Source: Bacteroidota bacterium (lineage in GTDB: Bacteria; Bacteroidota; Bacteroidia; Bacteroidales; SKPS01). From it: a DNA stretch of 64,000 bases. Under the pieces are notes generated by a model, which did no database searches, was not told the DNA's origin, and saw only the letters and a program-made list of their open reading frames with translations. The stretch spans positions 108,925 through 172,924 of the forward strand of contig JAKLII010000009.1 of NCBI GenBank assembly GCA_022709695.1, read 5' to 3'. Numbering within the stretch: position 1 is the first letter of the stretch; every line of letters begins with the position of its first letter. The position numbers and the translations under genes are program-made. Below are positions 1 to 8,392 of the stretch, one piece after another.

Positions 1-192
1 TTGCAGGCAGGGAATCACGTCAAGGAAGGTAAGCCCCTTTACCGGCACTGGGGGCCTGATGCTGGTCACATAATACCGGATCCTTTCCTGAATGGCCGGT
101 TTGTGATCGTCATCCGTTTTCTGGCATCCTGCAAAAATGATCAGGGAAATGCCCAAAATAAACCTTAGGCTGAATGGAGGAAATGATTTCAT
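1..192 (-). CDS. Lipoprotein, N-terminal part only (runs off window)
   Basis: The reading frame is open from an ATG at 192 down to base 1, giving 64 residues with no stop, so the gene continues beyond the left edge. Residues 5-22 are a hydrophobic signal peptide ending in a lipobox (FAGC, Cys23), so the protein should be an outer-membrane or periplasmic lipoprotein. After the Cys comes a short polar linker with three Asp residues, as is common in Bacteroidota surface lipoproteins. The remaining residues (about 30-64) match no family I can name. The start is well placed because the lipobox lies at the expected distance from it. Identity beyond lipoprotein is unknown. Confidence 0.7.
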   Translation of the reverse strand, partial: MKSFPPFSLRFILGISLIIFAGCQKTDDDHKPAIQERIRYYVTSIRPPVPVKGLTFLDVIPCLQ

Positions 193-527
193 AGTTGCCG
201 GATTGGATTTAGATACCTGTATATGTTGCTTTATATCCCGACAAATCAGCATACAACAGAACAGCCTGTATGTCCGGATACCCATTTTTCATATTCAGGG
301 TATCAAATGTAGGAAGGTTTGCGATGCATTGTATCAACCGATGCCCAAAATTTGTCTGCAGGAAATGATCTGCCAAAATTTTTCCAACCCACAAAGTGGG
401 TTGAATAACCTTATGCCAGTAAGACAGTCAGATCCTGACCAGGAACATCGTCCTTCGGCAACACAAGCCACGCTGGAATAAAGCACCGCAGCAGCGGCAG
501 ATAGGGATCCATCCATCGTTGGTCTTT
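193..527. repeat. Gene-free stretch with degenerate intergenic repeats
   Basis: No convincing gene. The bases around 301-340 resemble the core of the junction repeats seen at 1793, 4777, 6618, 8443 and 9509 (TATCAAATGTA followed by GGTTTG). The bases 388-515 are a diverged copy of 1853-1965: a GGTTGAATAACCTTATGCC start and a GCACCGnAGnnGCGGCAGAT-type end are shared. Short open frames here lie in repeats and are not credible genes. Confidence 0.5.
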
Positions 528-1058
528 TTATTGGATTTTTCTTTGAAACCATGGGATGAATTTAGAGACTTTCTTTCGATACTCTTCATATCTGTTTCCA
601 AAATCCTTTAGTAATCTCTTTTCTTCCATTTTCACAACAACAGTCAACATGAAAACAATAAATGCACCTACTATTATGACAGAGGTTAATGAATTAATCA
701 TTAGTGCGAAAGCAAGATACATTAAAAAAGTTCCAAACAGCATGGGATTTCTTGTGTTCTTATAGGGTCCTGATACAACCAGATTCTCTGTTTTAGGGCT
801 TATTTCCAAATTTCCCACTTCCAGAGGGCCACCCTTTCCAACAATGTTTTGAATAACTATTGACCAAATCCCATATATTGCTCCTGTTATCAGCAATATT
901 ATGATAATAACCCATCTGATAACCGGATTCTGGATAACCTCAATTCTAAACCATTTGTCACATAACGAAGTAATTACAAAAATAAATAAAGGTAACAGGC
1001 CTATAACCAGTAATCCACCGGCAATATATCCCAAAATCATTTTTTTATGTTTATTCAT
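528..1058 (-). CDS. Isoprenylcysteine carboxyl methyltransferase-like (PEMT/ICMT family) membrane protein
   Basis: A 176-residue integral membrane protein with hydrophobic segments at about 8-30, 46-70 and 110-140. The C-terminal half has the hallmarks of the phospholipid/isoprenylcysteine methyltransferase family: a GPYKNTRNPM motif (about 97-106) and a terminal EEKRLLKDFGNRYEEYRKKV stretch ending in IPW. Such proteins use SAM to methylate lipids or small thiols; the substrate cannot be told from sequence. It stands alone, is AT-rich compared with the MFS gene at 2000, and fits the single-gene accessory pattern of this region. A second, unrelated-looking family member lies at 38301. Confidence 0.75.
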   Translation of the reverse strand: MNKHKKMILGYIAGGLLVIGLLPLFIFVITSLCDKWFRIEVIQNPVIRWVIIIILLITGAIYGIWSIVIQNIVGKGGPLEVGNLEISPKTENLVVSGPYKNTRNPMLFGTFLMYLAFALMINSLTSVIIVGAFIVFMLTVVVKMEEKRLLKDFGNRYEEYRKKVSKFIPWFQRKIQ

Positions 1059-1335
1059 ACAATTCCTGCTTTTAATTGTTATTAAATCTGAATACTTAAT
1101 TCATTCGGCCAGCACTATGGTTTAAAAAATGTCCGTAATAATATTGCATTACTTAGCAGCATGTTGTCAGTTACACTTTTACAAAGGTAGTGTAAAAAAT
1201 TGATGTTCAGTATGTGAGCTCAAAAAAAGCGAAGCGTAGCGGAGTTCCGGGAGCGGAGTTTGCTGCCCTCCTGCCCATAAAGTTGGTTGAATAACCATAT
1301 GCTCGTGGGGCAGGCGGTCAGGCTTTCTTCTTTTG
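1059..1335. repeat. Intergenic repeat debris
   Basis: No gene seen. Bases 1270-1320 contain a diverged copy of the GGTTGAATAACCnTATGC repeat also found at 396 and 1853, followed by a GGGGCAGGC tract. The AT-rich part from 1059 to 1190 would hold the promoter of the methyltransferase gene, but no clear -7/-33 pair could be assigned. Confidence 0.4.
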
Positions 1336-1734
1336 TTATTGTTGCTTCAGCATCAATTGCAAAGCCAGATCCGACGCCACCCATTCTTCAACTATTTTAT
1401 CTTTGTCGAAACGGGAAACAACGATTTCGTACCATTTAACTTTTTTATGAGTTGCAGGAATTCCTTTCAGGTTGGCTTTATGGATCCCACTTAATGTTCT
1501 TTGCCAGGACAATACATTGTCAGCCTGCGATATGAGCTCAATTTTTTCAATCTTAATGTCGGGAATAGCTGTCCTTAATTGTTTGGTAAATTGCTTGATG
1601 AATTTGTGTCCTTTGTGGGTCTTATCGCCGGCATGGGCTACATAGTCCGCTGAAAAAGCTGAGTCAACTATACTGAAATTACCTTTCTCAATGAGTTGCT
1701 CGGTTATGTATTTTATCTGATGAAATTCGTCCAT
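1336..1734 (-). CDS. SnoaL-like / ester cyclase family protein
   Basis: A 132-residue cytoplasmic protein of the NTF2-like fold. Typical SnoaL/ester-cyclase features are the N-terminal helix with a conserved acidic start, the SADYVAHAGDK segment (about 28-38), and the ending EEWVASDLALQLMLKQ, where family members have a conserved E-x-W-x-x-x-D. Length matches the family. The reaction is unknown; these small alpha+beta barrels include polyketide cyclases and many uncharacterised accessory proteins. Upstream of it (1793-1860) lies a copy of the junction repeat that also precedes other single genes in this region. Confidence 0.75.
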   Translation of the reverse strand: MDEFHQIKYITEQLIEKGNFSIVDSAFSADYVAHAGDKTHKGHKFIKQFTKQLRTAIPDIKIEKIELISQADNVLSWQRTLSGIHKANLKGIPATHKKVKWYEIVVSRFDKDKIVEEWVASDLALQLMLKQQ

Positions 1735-1792
1735 TGATTTTGTTTTATGTCAATTCCTTGATGCCGTCTTTTAAGCTGACCTCAGATGCAGG

Positions 1793-1965
1793 TTTGTCTA
1801 ATAGCTTCCCTTCCGGCCTTCTGAGGATCAAATGTACGAAAGTTTGAAATAGGTTGTATAACCTTATGCCCGAAGGGCAGACAGGTACTAACCGGGGACA
1901 TAACCCCACGGCAAAACGGACCATTCTTGAATGAAGCACCGTAGGTGCGGCAGATGGGGATCCGG
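1793..1965 (-). repeat. Junction repeat A1 plus flanking repeat B
   Basis: Bases 1793-1860 carry the repeat TTTGTCTA...CCTTCTGAGGATCAAATGTACG...GTTTGA..TAGGTTGTA, shared with 4777, 6618, 8443 and 9509. It runs straight into a second block (1853-1965) related to 388-515. Each A copy sits a short distance upstream of one minus-strand gene and is in the same orientation, as if marking cassette junctions. Confidence 0.6.
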
Positions 1966-1999
1966 AAATCCGATAATACCCCCCAACCCTCATTTCCCT

Positions 2000-3175
2000 T
2001 TAAGCGCTTTCAGGCTTGGGGATCGTATACAGGAAATAGCCAGCAACCACCAGGGTTGCGATGGCTGTCAGCATGAAGGCCGTTGTTGCACCAAACTGGA
2101 ACCAGATCAGCCCGGTAAGTGAACTTGCCAGCATCGTACAGATGCTTTGCAGCCCTGAAAAGGTTCCGATGGCGGTGGCCGTGTCTTTTCTGCTGGCAAT
2201 ATTGCTGATCCATGCCTTCGAAATCCCTTCCGAAGCAGCCGCATACACCCCGTAGAGGAAAAACAGTCCGAAAAAGAGGTATAGGTTTGTGTTCATCGCC
2301 ATTCCCGCATAAACGGCTGCAAACAGCAGCAGCCCGGTCACAAAAATGGTCTTTAAACCCACCCGGTCGGCAAGTATGCCAATGGGAAAGGCAAACAGGG
2401 CATAGATGAGGTTGTAGAAGATGTAAACACCAATCACGGTTGTATCATCGAGGCCTGCCTGTTTGGCCTGCAGCAGGAGAAAAACATCGGAACTGTTGAA
2501 CAGGGTAAAGACCAATAGCCCGATCACCAGCTTCCGGTAGGCTAACGGGCTCTGCTTCCAGTACTTCAGGAAAGATAAAAATCCGGTTTTCACCTTCGGG
2601 GCATTCGCTTGCACCTTTTTCTCTCTGAGGAGAAGTGAGGATACGATTGCCAGCAACCCCGGAATCACCGCAATGACAAACAGCGTTTTATAATCCTTTG
2701 GATAAAAAGAAAGGTACACCAGTGCCAGCGCGGGGCCGATTACGGCACCCAGCGTGTCCATGGAGCGGTGAAACCCGAATACCTTCCCTTTGGTCTGCGG
2801 GGTAGCTTCGTCGGACAGGATGGCATCCCGTGCACCGGTACGGATCCCTTTGCCAAAACGGTCGAGGGTTCTGGCAGAAAAGATCCAGAGCGGAAAGGTG
2901 AACAGTGCCATCATGGGCTTCGAAATGGCACTGAGGGCATATCCGATCTGCACAAACGGAACCCGCCTTCCCGAAATATCGGACAGCTTCCCGAAATACC
3001 CCTTGCTTAATCCTGCAGTGGCTTCGGCGATGCCTTCCAGAATCCCGATCAATACAACTGAAAATCCAATGGTTTTCAGATAGATGGGCATAACCGGGTA
3101 CAGCATTTCACTAGCCGTATCGGTAAACAGGCTTACCAACGACAAGACCCAGACTGCTTTTGTAATCGATCTCAT
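2000..3175 (-). CDS. MFS transporter (12 transmembrane segments)
   Basis: A 391-residue major facilitator with twelve hydrophobic segments. The N-terminal stretch SLFTDTASEMLYPVMPIYL and the loop 2-3 motif YFGKLSDISGRR (about 60-71) match the MFS motif A consensus; a second loop GILADRVGLK lies after the central loop. This N-terminus is typical of a Bacteroidota/Proteobacteria group of putative drug or metabolite exporters. The substrate is unknown. It is more GC-rich than the small genes around it, so it may be older chromosome between inserted elements. The ATG at 3175 gives the usual short cytoplasmic N-terminus. Confidence 0.85.
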   Translation of the reverse strand: MRSITKAVWVLSLVSLFTDTASEMLYPVMPIYLKTIGFSVVLIGILEGIAEATAGLSKGYFGKLSDISGRRVPFVQIGYALSAISKPMMALFTFPLWIFSARTLDRFGKGIRTGARDAILSDEATPQTKGKVFGFHRSMDTLGAVIGPALALVYLSFYPKDYKTLFVIAVIPGLLAIVSSLLLREKKVQANAPKVKTGFLSFLKYWKQSPLAYRKLVIGLLVFTLFNSSDVFLLLQAKQAGLDDTTVIGVYIFYNLIYALFAFPIGILADRVGLKTIFVTGLLLFAAVYAGMAMNTNLYLFFGLFFLYGVYAAASEGISKAWISNIASRKDTATAIGTFSGLQSICTMLASSLTGLIWFQFGATTAFMLTAIATLVVAGYFLYTIPKPESA

Positions 3176-4211
3176 TTTGTGGTTATCGGTGCCTGATCAG
3201 GTAATGGCGGTGCGGAGGGTATTTCATGGTGCAAAAATGGGGAGAAACCAATGGTTCGCAATACAAAAGGATCAGGGTTCAAAGATCAAGGTTCAAGGAT
3301 CAGGGAAATGTTTCTGGTTCCTTGTTTCTGGTTCCAGATGAAGAATGCTGTTGTTTTGAAATAGTAGAAAGCCGCAAAAGGCTAAAAGCCAAACAACCCT
3401 GTTGCATTTGCCACACCAAACCTTATTATAATGATAACCTTAGTAGCCAATGGGTTCACGCACAAATCATTAACCTTATTACCTTATTGGGTTGTATAAG
3501 GTAATAAGGTTGGAGTGTCCCCGGCCGCCAACGTGCTACTAAGGTTAATGGCAGGATAAGGTTTATTCTTTGCCGGGATAGTTCATTGCTCTTCCGCCCT
3601 TACAGGGCTTACTGGTTATGTACCGGGTTTGTTCCCGGAACTACGCCTCAGGGTAATTTCCGGCGCGCCCTTCGACAAGCTCAGGGCATCGCCTGCGGCG
3701 CTTGTAATATTCAAGCGTTTGAGTGTTCAAGCGTTCAAAGATCAAGGTTGAGCCCTCCCCGAAAACCACTTTTTTTATTTTCCCGCAGATTTTGCAGATA
3801 ACCGCAGATTGTATGTTGTTGTATTTCAGCATATCGCTTTCTGCGAAAATCTGCGGGATTCCGGTAAACCGGAACAAGTCCTGCGGCCATTAATTTTCGG
3901 AGTGGGGTCAAAGATCAAGGATCAAGGATTAAGGATCCAGGATCCAGGTTCCATAGATCCAGGTTCTATGTTTCTCGATTACTAGCGGTCTGCCGGAACG
4001 AAACATGGGCAGCTCCGGAGGCGATGCCCTGAGCCTGCCAAAGGGAGTGTAATATATATAGCAAAGAGGGGCATCCCCAACAAACAAAAAGCTCCGTAGG
4101 AGCGTACTCTTTGTAGCAACGCAAGTCATCCCCGGGAACCAATAAGCTCCGTAGGAGCGAAACTTCAGATCACATCCGCAAATTGGCTGGCGCCGCACCA
4201 AGCCTTATCTA
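3176..4211. repeat. 1-kb gene-free region of repeats (REP-like, GATC-rich tracts, palindromes)
   Basis: No credible gene. Contents: a GATCAAGG/GGTTC-rich tract at 3268-3335; the nested palindrome element at 3418-3564; a CGACAAGCTCAGGGCATCGCC block near 3668-3695 with a related inverted copy near 4019-4046; a second AAGGATC-type tandem tract at 3905-3965; and two copies of the palindrome GCTCCGTAGGAGC at 4091 and 4146. Small open frames here are composed of these repeats. Confidence 0.6.
3418..3564. repeat. Nested palindrome element, left copy (147 nt)
   Basis: Three nested inverted repeats: outer AAACCTTAT (3418-3426) with ATAAGGTTT (3556-3564); middle AACCTTAGTAG (3436-3446) with CTACTAAGGTT (3536-3546); inner perfect 15-bp stem AACCTTATTACCTTA (3472-3486) with its complement (3497-3511) around a 10-nt loop. 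From 3434 to 3564 it differs from the right copy (19865-19995) at a single base. Similarity extends on the left into AAAGCC-type repeats. The same orientation makes the two copies direct repeats 16,431 bp apart. Confidence 0.9.
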
Positions 4212-4739
4212 TTATGCACCGTTTTTTATTTTGTCCTTCCACTTTTTCAGCTCTTCAAAAAGTTCTGTTTTAGTTTCGATCATTAATTGTTCGTTTGTCT
4301 TTTCAGTTTGCCAAGGTCCGTTAGCACATGAAAGTTCGTCAATGGTGTCAAATAACCCATAAGCTGTTTCAAATCCAATACTGTCGTATACATATTGCTT
4401 GCTCTCGGAGAAAAAGTCGTAGCTGTCAATTGCATTATAACGAATTTCTCTTGTCCCAATGATTACGTCTTTTTTGCCTTCCAGAATTTCGTCAACTATA
4501 GCCATTGCATATTCAATTGCTGCTTGTCTTTTATCGGGCAGCTTAATATTCAATTCTTCAAGTGTCAGTTTGAAATAATGTTCAATTTGAAAAGGGCTTT
4601 CATTTTTGCTCAGTCCTGCCAATATGCAAAGTGATGGCGTGTCCAAACCTTCTTGAAGTCCGGTCACACCGATGTCAGGAAGTTGGTTTGTGGTCAAATT
4701 TCCCGTCACAAACTTTGCTATTTGTTGTCTGAAATTCAA
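4212..4739 (-). CDS. Hypothetical protein, 175 aa
   Basis: Not recognised. It encodes a soluble acidic protein with no signal peptide or membrane segment. Predicted helices are frequent, and the C-terminus (about 150-175) is a charged helix ending in ELFEELKKWKDKIKNG. The AT-rich composition and coding bias resemble the other small genes of the accessory region. A junction repeat copy lies upstream (4777-4843). It could be an immunity or stand-alone accessory protein, but nothing in the sequence shows a function. Confidence 0.6.
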   Translation of the reverse strand: MNFRQQIAKFVTGNLTTNQLPDIGVTGLQEGLDTPSLCILAGLSKNESPFQIEHYFKLTLEELNIKLPDKRQAAIEYAMAIVDEILEGKKDVIIGTREIRYNAIDSYDFFSESKQYVYDSIGFETAYGLFDTIDELSCANGPWQTEKTNEQLMIETKTELFEELKKWKDKIKNGA

Positions 4740-5039
4740 TGTTTGTCTGTCGTCTTAAAATGGTGCATAAAGTCAGTTTGTCTAAAAACCTCTCTTCGAG
4801 CCTTCTGAGGGTCAAATGTACGTAGGTTTGAGATGGGTTGTACAGGGAGGTGGTAATTTTGGTTCAAACATATTCAGGCTGGCAAGATAGCGGATAATGT
4901 TAACGTTCCCAGGCTTGCTGCTGCGGCGTTGTTCGCCGAAGGGCTGCCTTTCGGGTATCAAATATAGGTAGTTCTACGCCATAATCCCGGTAATTTGATT
5001 AGCCGTTGCAGAAAGCCTCTGTCAACAAAAGTGGCCTGT
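4740..5039. repeat. Junction repeat A2 and AT/GC-mixed repeat debris
   Basis: Bases 4777-4843 are a junction repeat of the A family: TTTGTCTAAAAACCTC, then CCTTCTGAGGGTCAAATG and TTTGAGATGGGTTGTA. Bases 4955-4985 hold a partial second copy (GGGTATCAAATATAGGTAG). No gene was found. Confidence 0.6.
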
Positions 5040-5351
5040 TCAAATAGCATCAACATTTAACCTTAATTGCCTTCCAAATCCTTCCTTAAAGATCCTCATT
5101 ATTGTCGACAAGCGAATATCAGAAGCATTGTTTTCAATTCTTGATATATAGTTTTTCGTTGTGCCACACCGGACAGCAAGTTGTTCCTGGGTCAGGCCTT
5201 TCTCCTTACGAAGTTCCTGAAGCATAACTCCAAGGCGGAATGCTTCGAATCCTTCTTCAAATTTTTCGCGACCGGGAGTTCCGCGTAAACCATACTGTGC
5301 ATCAAGATGATCCTGAAATGAAGTCAGGTGCTTGTTTTCAGTATTTTTCAT
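5040..5351 (-). CDS. higA-like: HigA-type antitoxin, XRE family HTH
   Basis: A 103-residue protein with a helix-turn-helix of the Cro/C1 (XRE) type at about 45-98: LRKEKGLTQEQLAVRCGTT and NYISRIENNASDIRLSTIMR. It should bind the toxin and repress the operon promoter. I chose ATG 5351 over longer in-frame starts because it overlaps the toxin stop by 14 nt, the usual coupling in toxin-first (higBA-type) modules, and because the longer version has no family-like N-terminus. It is transcribed after the toxin gene at 5338-5688. Known relatives: the second gene of HigBA and related RelE-superfamily pairs. Confidence 0.85.
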   Translation of the reverse strand: MKNTENKHLTSFQDHLDAQYGLRGTPGREKFEEGFEAFRLGVMLQELRKEKGLTQEQLAVRCGTTKNYISRIENNASDIRLSTIMRIFKEGFGRQLRLNVDAI

Positions 5352-5688
5352 TATTATATTGTTTTTTAATTCTTTCTGCCAATTCAATCTCTTTACGAGG
5401 TGTTTTGCTGGTCTTTTTCTGAAATCCATTCATCAAAATAATCAATCTTCCATCATCAAAGAAGCAAAAAACCCGGTAGATGGTTCTTTTAACATCCACC
5501 CTAATCTCATATATCCCTTCTGTCGAAGTTACATGATTAAAGAACTTTACCGGGATCCTGTCAACTGTTGCTATCAATTTCAATGTCCAGTTGAACTTCA
5601 GCTTAACCTCCGGACTCAGACTATCAAAGAAATCCAGATAATATCTCCTGTAATAAACAACCTCCCGAATGAATTTCTCTTCTTTCAT
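5338..5688 (-). CDS. higB-like: HigB/RelE-superfamily toxin (phage Gp49-like, DUF891)
   Basis: A 116-residue basic protein of the Gp49-like/DUF891 toxin family. The core IYEIRVDVKRTIYRVFCFFDDG (about 59-80) followed by ILMNGFQKKTSKTPRKEIELA (about 83-103) is the usual family signature: a beta strand with Arg, a hydrophobic pair, then NGFQKK and a Pro-containing helix. Members are ribosome-dependent mRNA interferases. Toxin first, antitoxin second with a 14-nt overlap is the higBA order. It stands as an independent two-gene unit among accessory genes. Confidence 0.85.
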   Translation of the reverse strand: MKEEKFIREVVYYRRYYLDFFDSLSPEVKLKFNWTLKLIATVDRIPVKFFNHVTSTEGIYEIRVDVKRTIYRVFCFFDDGRLIILMNGFQKKTSKTPRKEIELAERIKKQYNNEKY

Positions 5689-6035
5689 GATGCAAAGATA
5701 CCTATTTAGGTAACGTGGCGAATACGTTTGTGAAAATTTTTATCAGGCATTTGCCAACAGCTGAATCCAGCAAATAACATATCAAAATCTCAAAGAACGC
5801 TGGCAATTTGTCTCTCCTAAAAGCACCCAAAAACGTCGCAAAGTACATAGTTCAAAATCCACCGATGGGCGGGTTGCGATGCATCGAGCGCCTGTCCTGA
5901 GTGGAGTCGAAGGAAAGTCGAGATGTAGTTCAATCCCGCAAGTGCGGGACTGGGTTCCCGACAAGTCGGGACTCACTTCGTTCGCTTCGCTCGGCTTCGC
6001 ACCGCTCAGAGTACTATTTTTATCAGCAGGCATTT
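5689..6035. other. Gene-free spacer with short palindromes
   Basis: No gene. It contains two small palindromes, CCCGCAAGTGCGGG near 5935 and CCCGACAAGTCGGG near 5957, and a GAGTGGAGTCGAAGG block near 5898 of a type common between Bacteroidota genes. From about 5993 it belongs to the duplicated isochorismatase unit. Confidence 0.45.
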
Positions 6036-6685
6036 TTACTCAGAATCCAACAAGTCATTCAAGCTCATTGTATTGCTGCCGTTTTTTTTGTAATAATTCA
6101 GCATTTCGTCGATTTTCCTTTTATCATAACTCGTAATACAATCTGACAAGACTGTAACTTTGTAGTTTTCCTTACACATATTAAATACGGTTGATTTCAC
6201 ACAGGCAATGGCGTCTGCTCCCGTAATGTAAAATTCGCTTATTTCATTTATCCTGATAAAGTCTGCAAAATCCTGGCTGGTCAATGCATTGCCTTTGGAT
6301 TTTTGAAAAATGTTTTCGGAAACCACTTTAAGGTCAGAAACCAATTCAGACCCACGGGTATTGGGTTTGAATGTCCTTGTGCCATCAGATAAGTTATAAT
6401 GCTTTATGTAAACGACATGAATATCATTCTCCACTGCCCAACCTATTGCCCGATTAATATTGTCAATGATTTCTTTGTAGTTTTTAGTAATGTCATTTTG
6501 AATGTCAATTACCACCAAAGACTTTTTCTGCATAGGATTTTCTTCTTTTTTTTATTTTACTTCCATTTTCTTTTCATTGTCCATCGCATTGCCGGTTTTC
6601 GCTTGCGACAAACGGCAGCTTGTCCAAAAACCTCCCTTACGGCCTTCTGAGGATCAAATGTACGCAATTTCAGAATGGTTTGCAC
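5993..6685. repeat. Duplicated cassette, copy 1 (isochorismatase-like gene plus junction repeat)
   Basis: This 0.7-kb unit and 8877-9576 are the same cassette: the shared block starts at GGCTTCGCACCGCTC, covers the whole gene, its upstream CATCGCATTGCCGG segment and the A-type junction repeat (6618-6683 here). The copies are in the same orientation, 2.9 kb apart, with the MBL-fold and GldL-like genes between them. Confidence 0.8.
6036..6533 (-). CDS. Isochorismatase-like cysteine hydrolase, copy 1
   Basis: A 165-residue protein of the isochorismatase-like hydrolase family. The likely triad is Asp10 (VVIDIQND), Lys80 (KSKGNAL) and Cys111 in the nucleophile motif GADAIACVKSTVFNMC. The parallel strands expected for the Rossmann-like fold precede each catalytic residue. 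Family members hydrolyse isochorismate, nicotinamide, N-carbamoyl compounds and others; the substrate here is unknown. Only about eleven residues differ from the second copy at 8919-9416, and the catalytic residues are identical. Confidence 0.85.
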   Translation of the reverse strand: MQKKSLVVIDIQNDITKNYKEIIDNINRAIGWAVENDIHVVYIKHYNLSDGTRTFKPNTRGSELVSDLKVVSENIFQKSKGNALTSQDFADFIRINEISEFYITGADAIACVKSTVFNMCKENYKVTVLSDCITSYDKRKIDEMLNYYKKNGSNTMSLNDLLDSE

Positions 6686-6931
6686 CCGGAGAATATATTC
6701 TTTCAGGCTGCTATACAAATGATCCGCATGATCCATATCGATCCGTGCGCGGTTTGTCGCCCATCGTACGTCCGATAGTCACCATGCCTGCCCCGATTTA
6801 TCGGGGCAGCCTTACCTATTATGGCTGGTTTTCTTATCCGACTTTCCTGTCCAACTCTGAAACAAAGCTTAAAAATACCCGGACTACCTATTTTGGTTAG
6901 TGCACTTAAATGACCCTATGTTTATAAGTGT
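6534..6931. repeat. Junction repeat A3 and spacer
   Basis: The A-family repeat lies at 6618-6683 (CTTGTCCAAAAACCTCCCTT, then CCTTCTGAGGATCAAATG). Bases 6788-6809 form a perfect palindrome CTGCCCCGAT/ATCGGGGCAG with a 2-nt centre, a type frequently found between Bacteroidota genes. An open frame on the plus strand across 6502-6900 is antisense to the gene and the repeat and is not credible. Confidence 0.55.
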
Positions 6932-7108
6932 TTATTTGTCCTGGTCGTATTTGTATTTTGCGAAGGAAGGAATAAAAATTAGTGCTAAACCCACAAGTCC
7001 AAGTACGAGAAAAATCGAAGCACCTGGCCAATGTTGAATTTTCCAAACAATACCCAGCAGTGTCAAACTGGAAAATAACGCTCCGGAAATAAATGTTAAT
7101 TTTTTCAT
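6932..7108 (-). CDS. Small two-segment membrane protein with GldL-like QHWPG motif
   Basis: A 58-residue protein (ATG 7108; an ATG at 7123 would add five residues). It has two hydrophobic segments, about 4-22 and 29-48, joined by the motif WKIQHWPGAS. The same IQHWPGA-type motif is found in the membrane anchor of the T9SS/gliding motor protein GldL (PorL), but the long cytoplasmic domain of GldL is absent. A second protein with this motif is at 11211. The role is unknown; I infer a small inner-membrane protein whose helix pair resembles the GldL anchor. Confidence 0.6.
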   Translation of the reverse strand: MKKLTFISGALFSSLTLLGIVWKIQHWPGASIFLVLGLVGLALIFIPSFAKYKYDQDK

Positions 7109-7282
7109 TTCAATCGAAATCAATGTTGTCCTACTCTTTTGGTTTTTCGGTTTCGCCCCGTTTTTAATGGTCTCTGGTCTCCATTGTTGTTTTGTCCATT
7201 TGGGTGGTCAGCCCTTTGTCTTTTGAATACCAATTCTAATTTAAAAGATCATTTGTTAATATTCACAAATCATAACTCTTGT

Positions 7283-8392
7283 CTAATTTTCCCACCATCG
7301 GGTAAATGTTTGAGTGGTATCGTTTATATAAACTAATTCACCTATTTTTGGGGTAATTATGGGCAGATTCAAGCTGTCACTTAATTCGGTAATGCGTTTT
7401 AAAGGCTCGTCCCAATCATGTGAGGATATGGAAAATTTACCCGAATGAATGGGTATGATTCTTTTTGCTTGCAACTCTTGCGCAATTTGTATGGTTTCTT
7501 CGGGGAAAGTATGTATTTTCGGCCACAAACGGTTATATTGACCATTTTCGAGAAACGCAAGGTCGAACGGACCAAACTTTTCTGCTATCTCTATAAAATG
7601 ACTGCCGTAACCACCATCACAACCCAAGAAAATCATTAAATCAGGAGTTTGTAAAACATAGGAAGCCCAAAGTGTCTGGTTCCGTTTAAGTCCTCTGCCA
7701 GAAAAATGTCTTGCTGTGACCGTATGTAGCATGCTTTGGTTAGTAATAGAAATGGTTTGGTTCCAATCTTTTTCGATGATTTTATCTTTGTTAAAACCCC
7801 AGTGCTCAAAATGTGCTCCAACTCCTAATGGGCAAATAATTGTATCAACTTTATGTTGTAAAGAGGTAACGGTTTTATAATCCAGGTGGTCATAATGGTC
7901 GTGAGTAATTATCAGGTAATTAATCTGAGGAAAGTCATCGGCAGTATAAATATCTGTGCCTTTGAATGCCTTATTGATAAATGCAACGGGAGCGGCGTAT
8001 TTGTTTAAAACAGGGTCGATCAGAAACCTATTGCCATTTACTTGCAGCAAATATGAAGAATGTCCGAACCAAACAAACAGGTTTTCACTTGGGTTTAGCG
8101 ACAGAAGGTCAGTTTTAATTGTTGGGATTTCAACAGGGGGTTTAGTATTCCTGCCAGAAGTAAAAAGCATCTCTTTTATTGCCTCTCCAAAATTCATTGA
8201 CTGGGGCGTGTGGGTTATATTCTGAAATGCCCCATCATAATAATTGGCAGATTGTTGTATTATTACCAGTTTTTCACCGGAAGGCTGTTTCCCGAATTGA
8301 GGTTGTCGTAAAACAGCAAAAGCGGTAACGGCAATCACAATTGAAATTGACAAAAGGATTATTATCATTTTTCTTATCAGTTTATTTTTCAT
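7283..8392 (-). CDS. MBL-fold metallo-hydrolase (UlaG/NAPE-PLD-like), membrane-anchored
   Basis: A 369-residue protein with an N-terminal hydrophobic segment (about 8-28) that acts as membrane anchor or uncleaved signal. The metallo-beta-lactamase domain follows (about 100-365), with the metal motif THDHYDHLD (His164, His166, Asp168, His169), a downstream GCDGGYG motif carrying the bridging Asp, and a late His in IIPIHSGKF. The FVWFGHSSYLLQ strand before the motif is typical of the UlaG/NAPE-PLD branch (phosphodiester or lactone hydrolysis). The substrate is unknown. It is flanked on both sides by copies of the isochorismatase cassette. Confidence 0.85.
   Translation of the reverse strand: MKNKLIRKMIIILLSISIVIAVTAFAVLRQPQFGKQPSGEKLVIIQQSANYYDGAFQNITHTPQSMNFGEAIKEMLFTSGRNTKPPVEIPTIKTDLLSLNPSENLFVWFGHSSYLLQVNGNRFLIDPVLNKYAAPVAFINKAFKGTDIYTADDFPQINYLIITHDHYDHLDYKTVTSLQHKVDTIICPLGVGAHFEHWGFNKDKIIEKDWNQTISITNQSMLHTVTARHFSGRGLKRNQTLWASYVLQTPDLMIFLGCDGGYGSHFIEIAEKFGPFDLAFLENGQYNRLWPKIHTFPEETIQIAQELQAKRIIPIHSGKFSISSHDWDEPLKRITELSDSLNLPIITPKIGELVYINDTTQTFTRWWEN

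Noticed and set aside
3641..3877. 78-residue minus-strand open frame with CxxC
   Set aside because: Composed of dispersed repeat DNA (CGACAAGCTCAGGGCATCG block); no start signal and no neighbour gene.
6502..6900. 132-residue plus-strand open frame
   Set aside because: Antisense to the isochorismatase gene start and the junction repeat, includes the CCCCGAT palindrome; no known domain.
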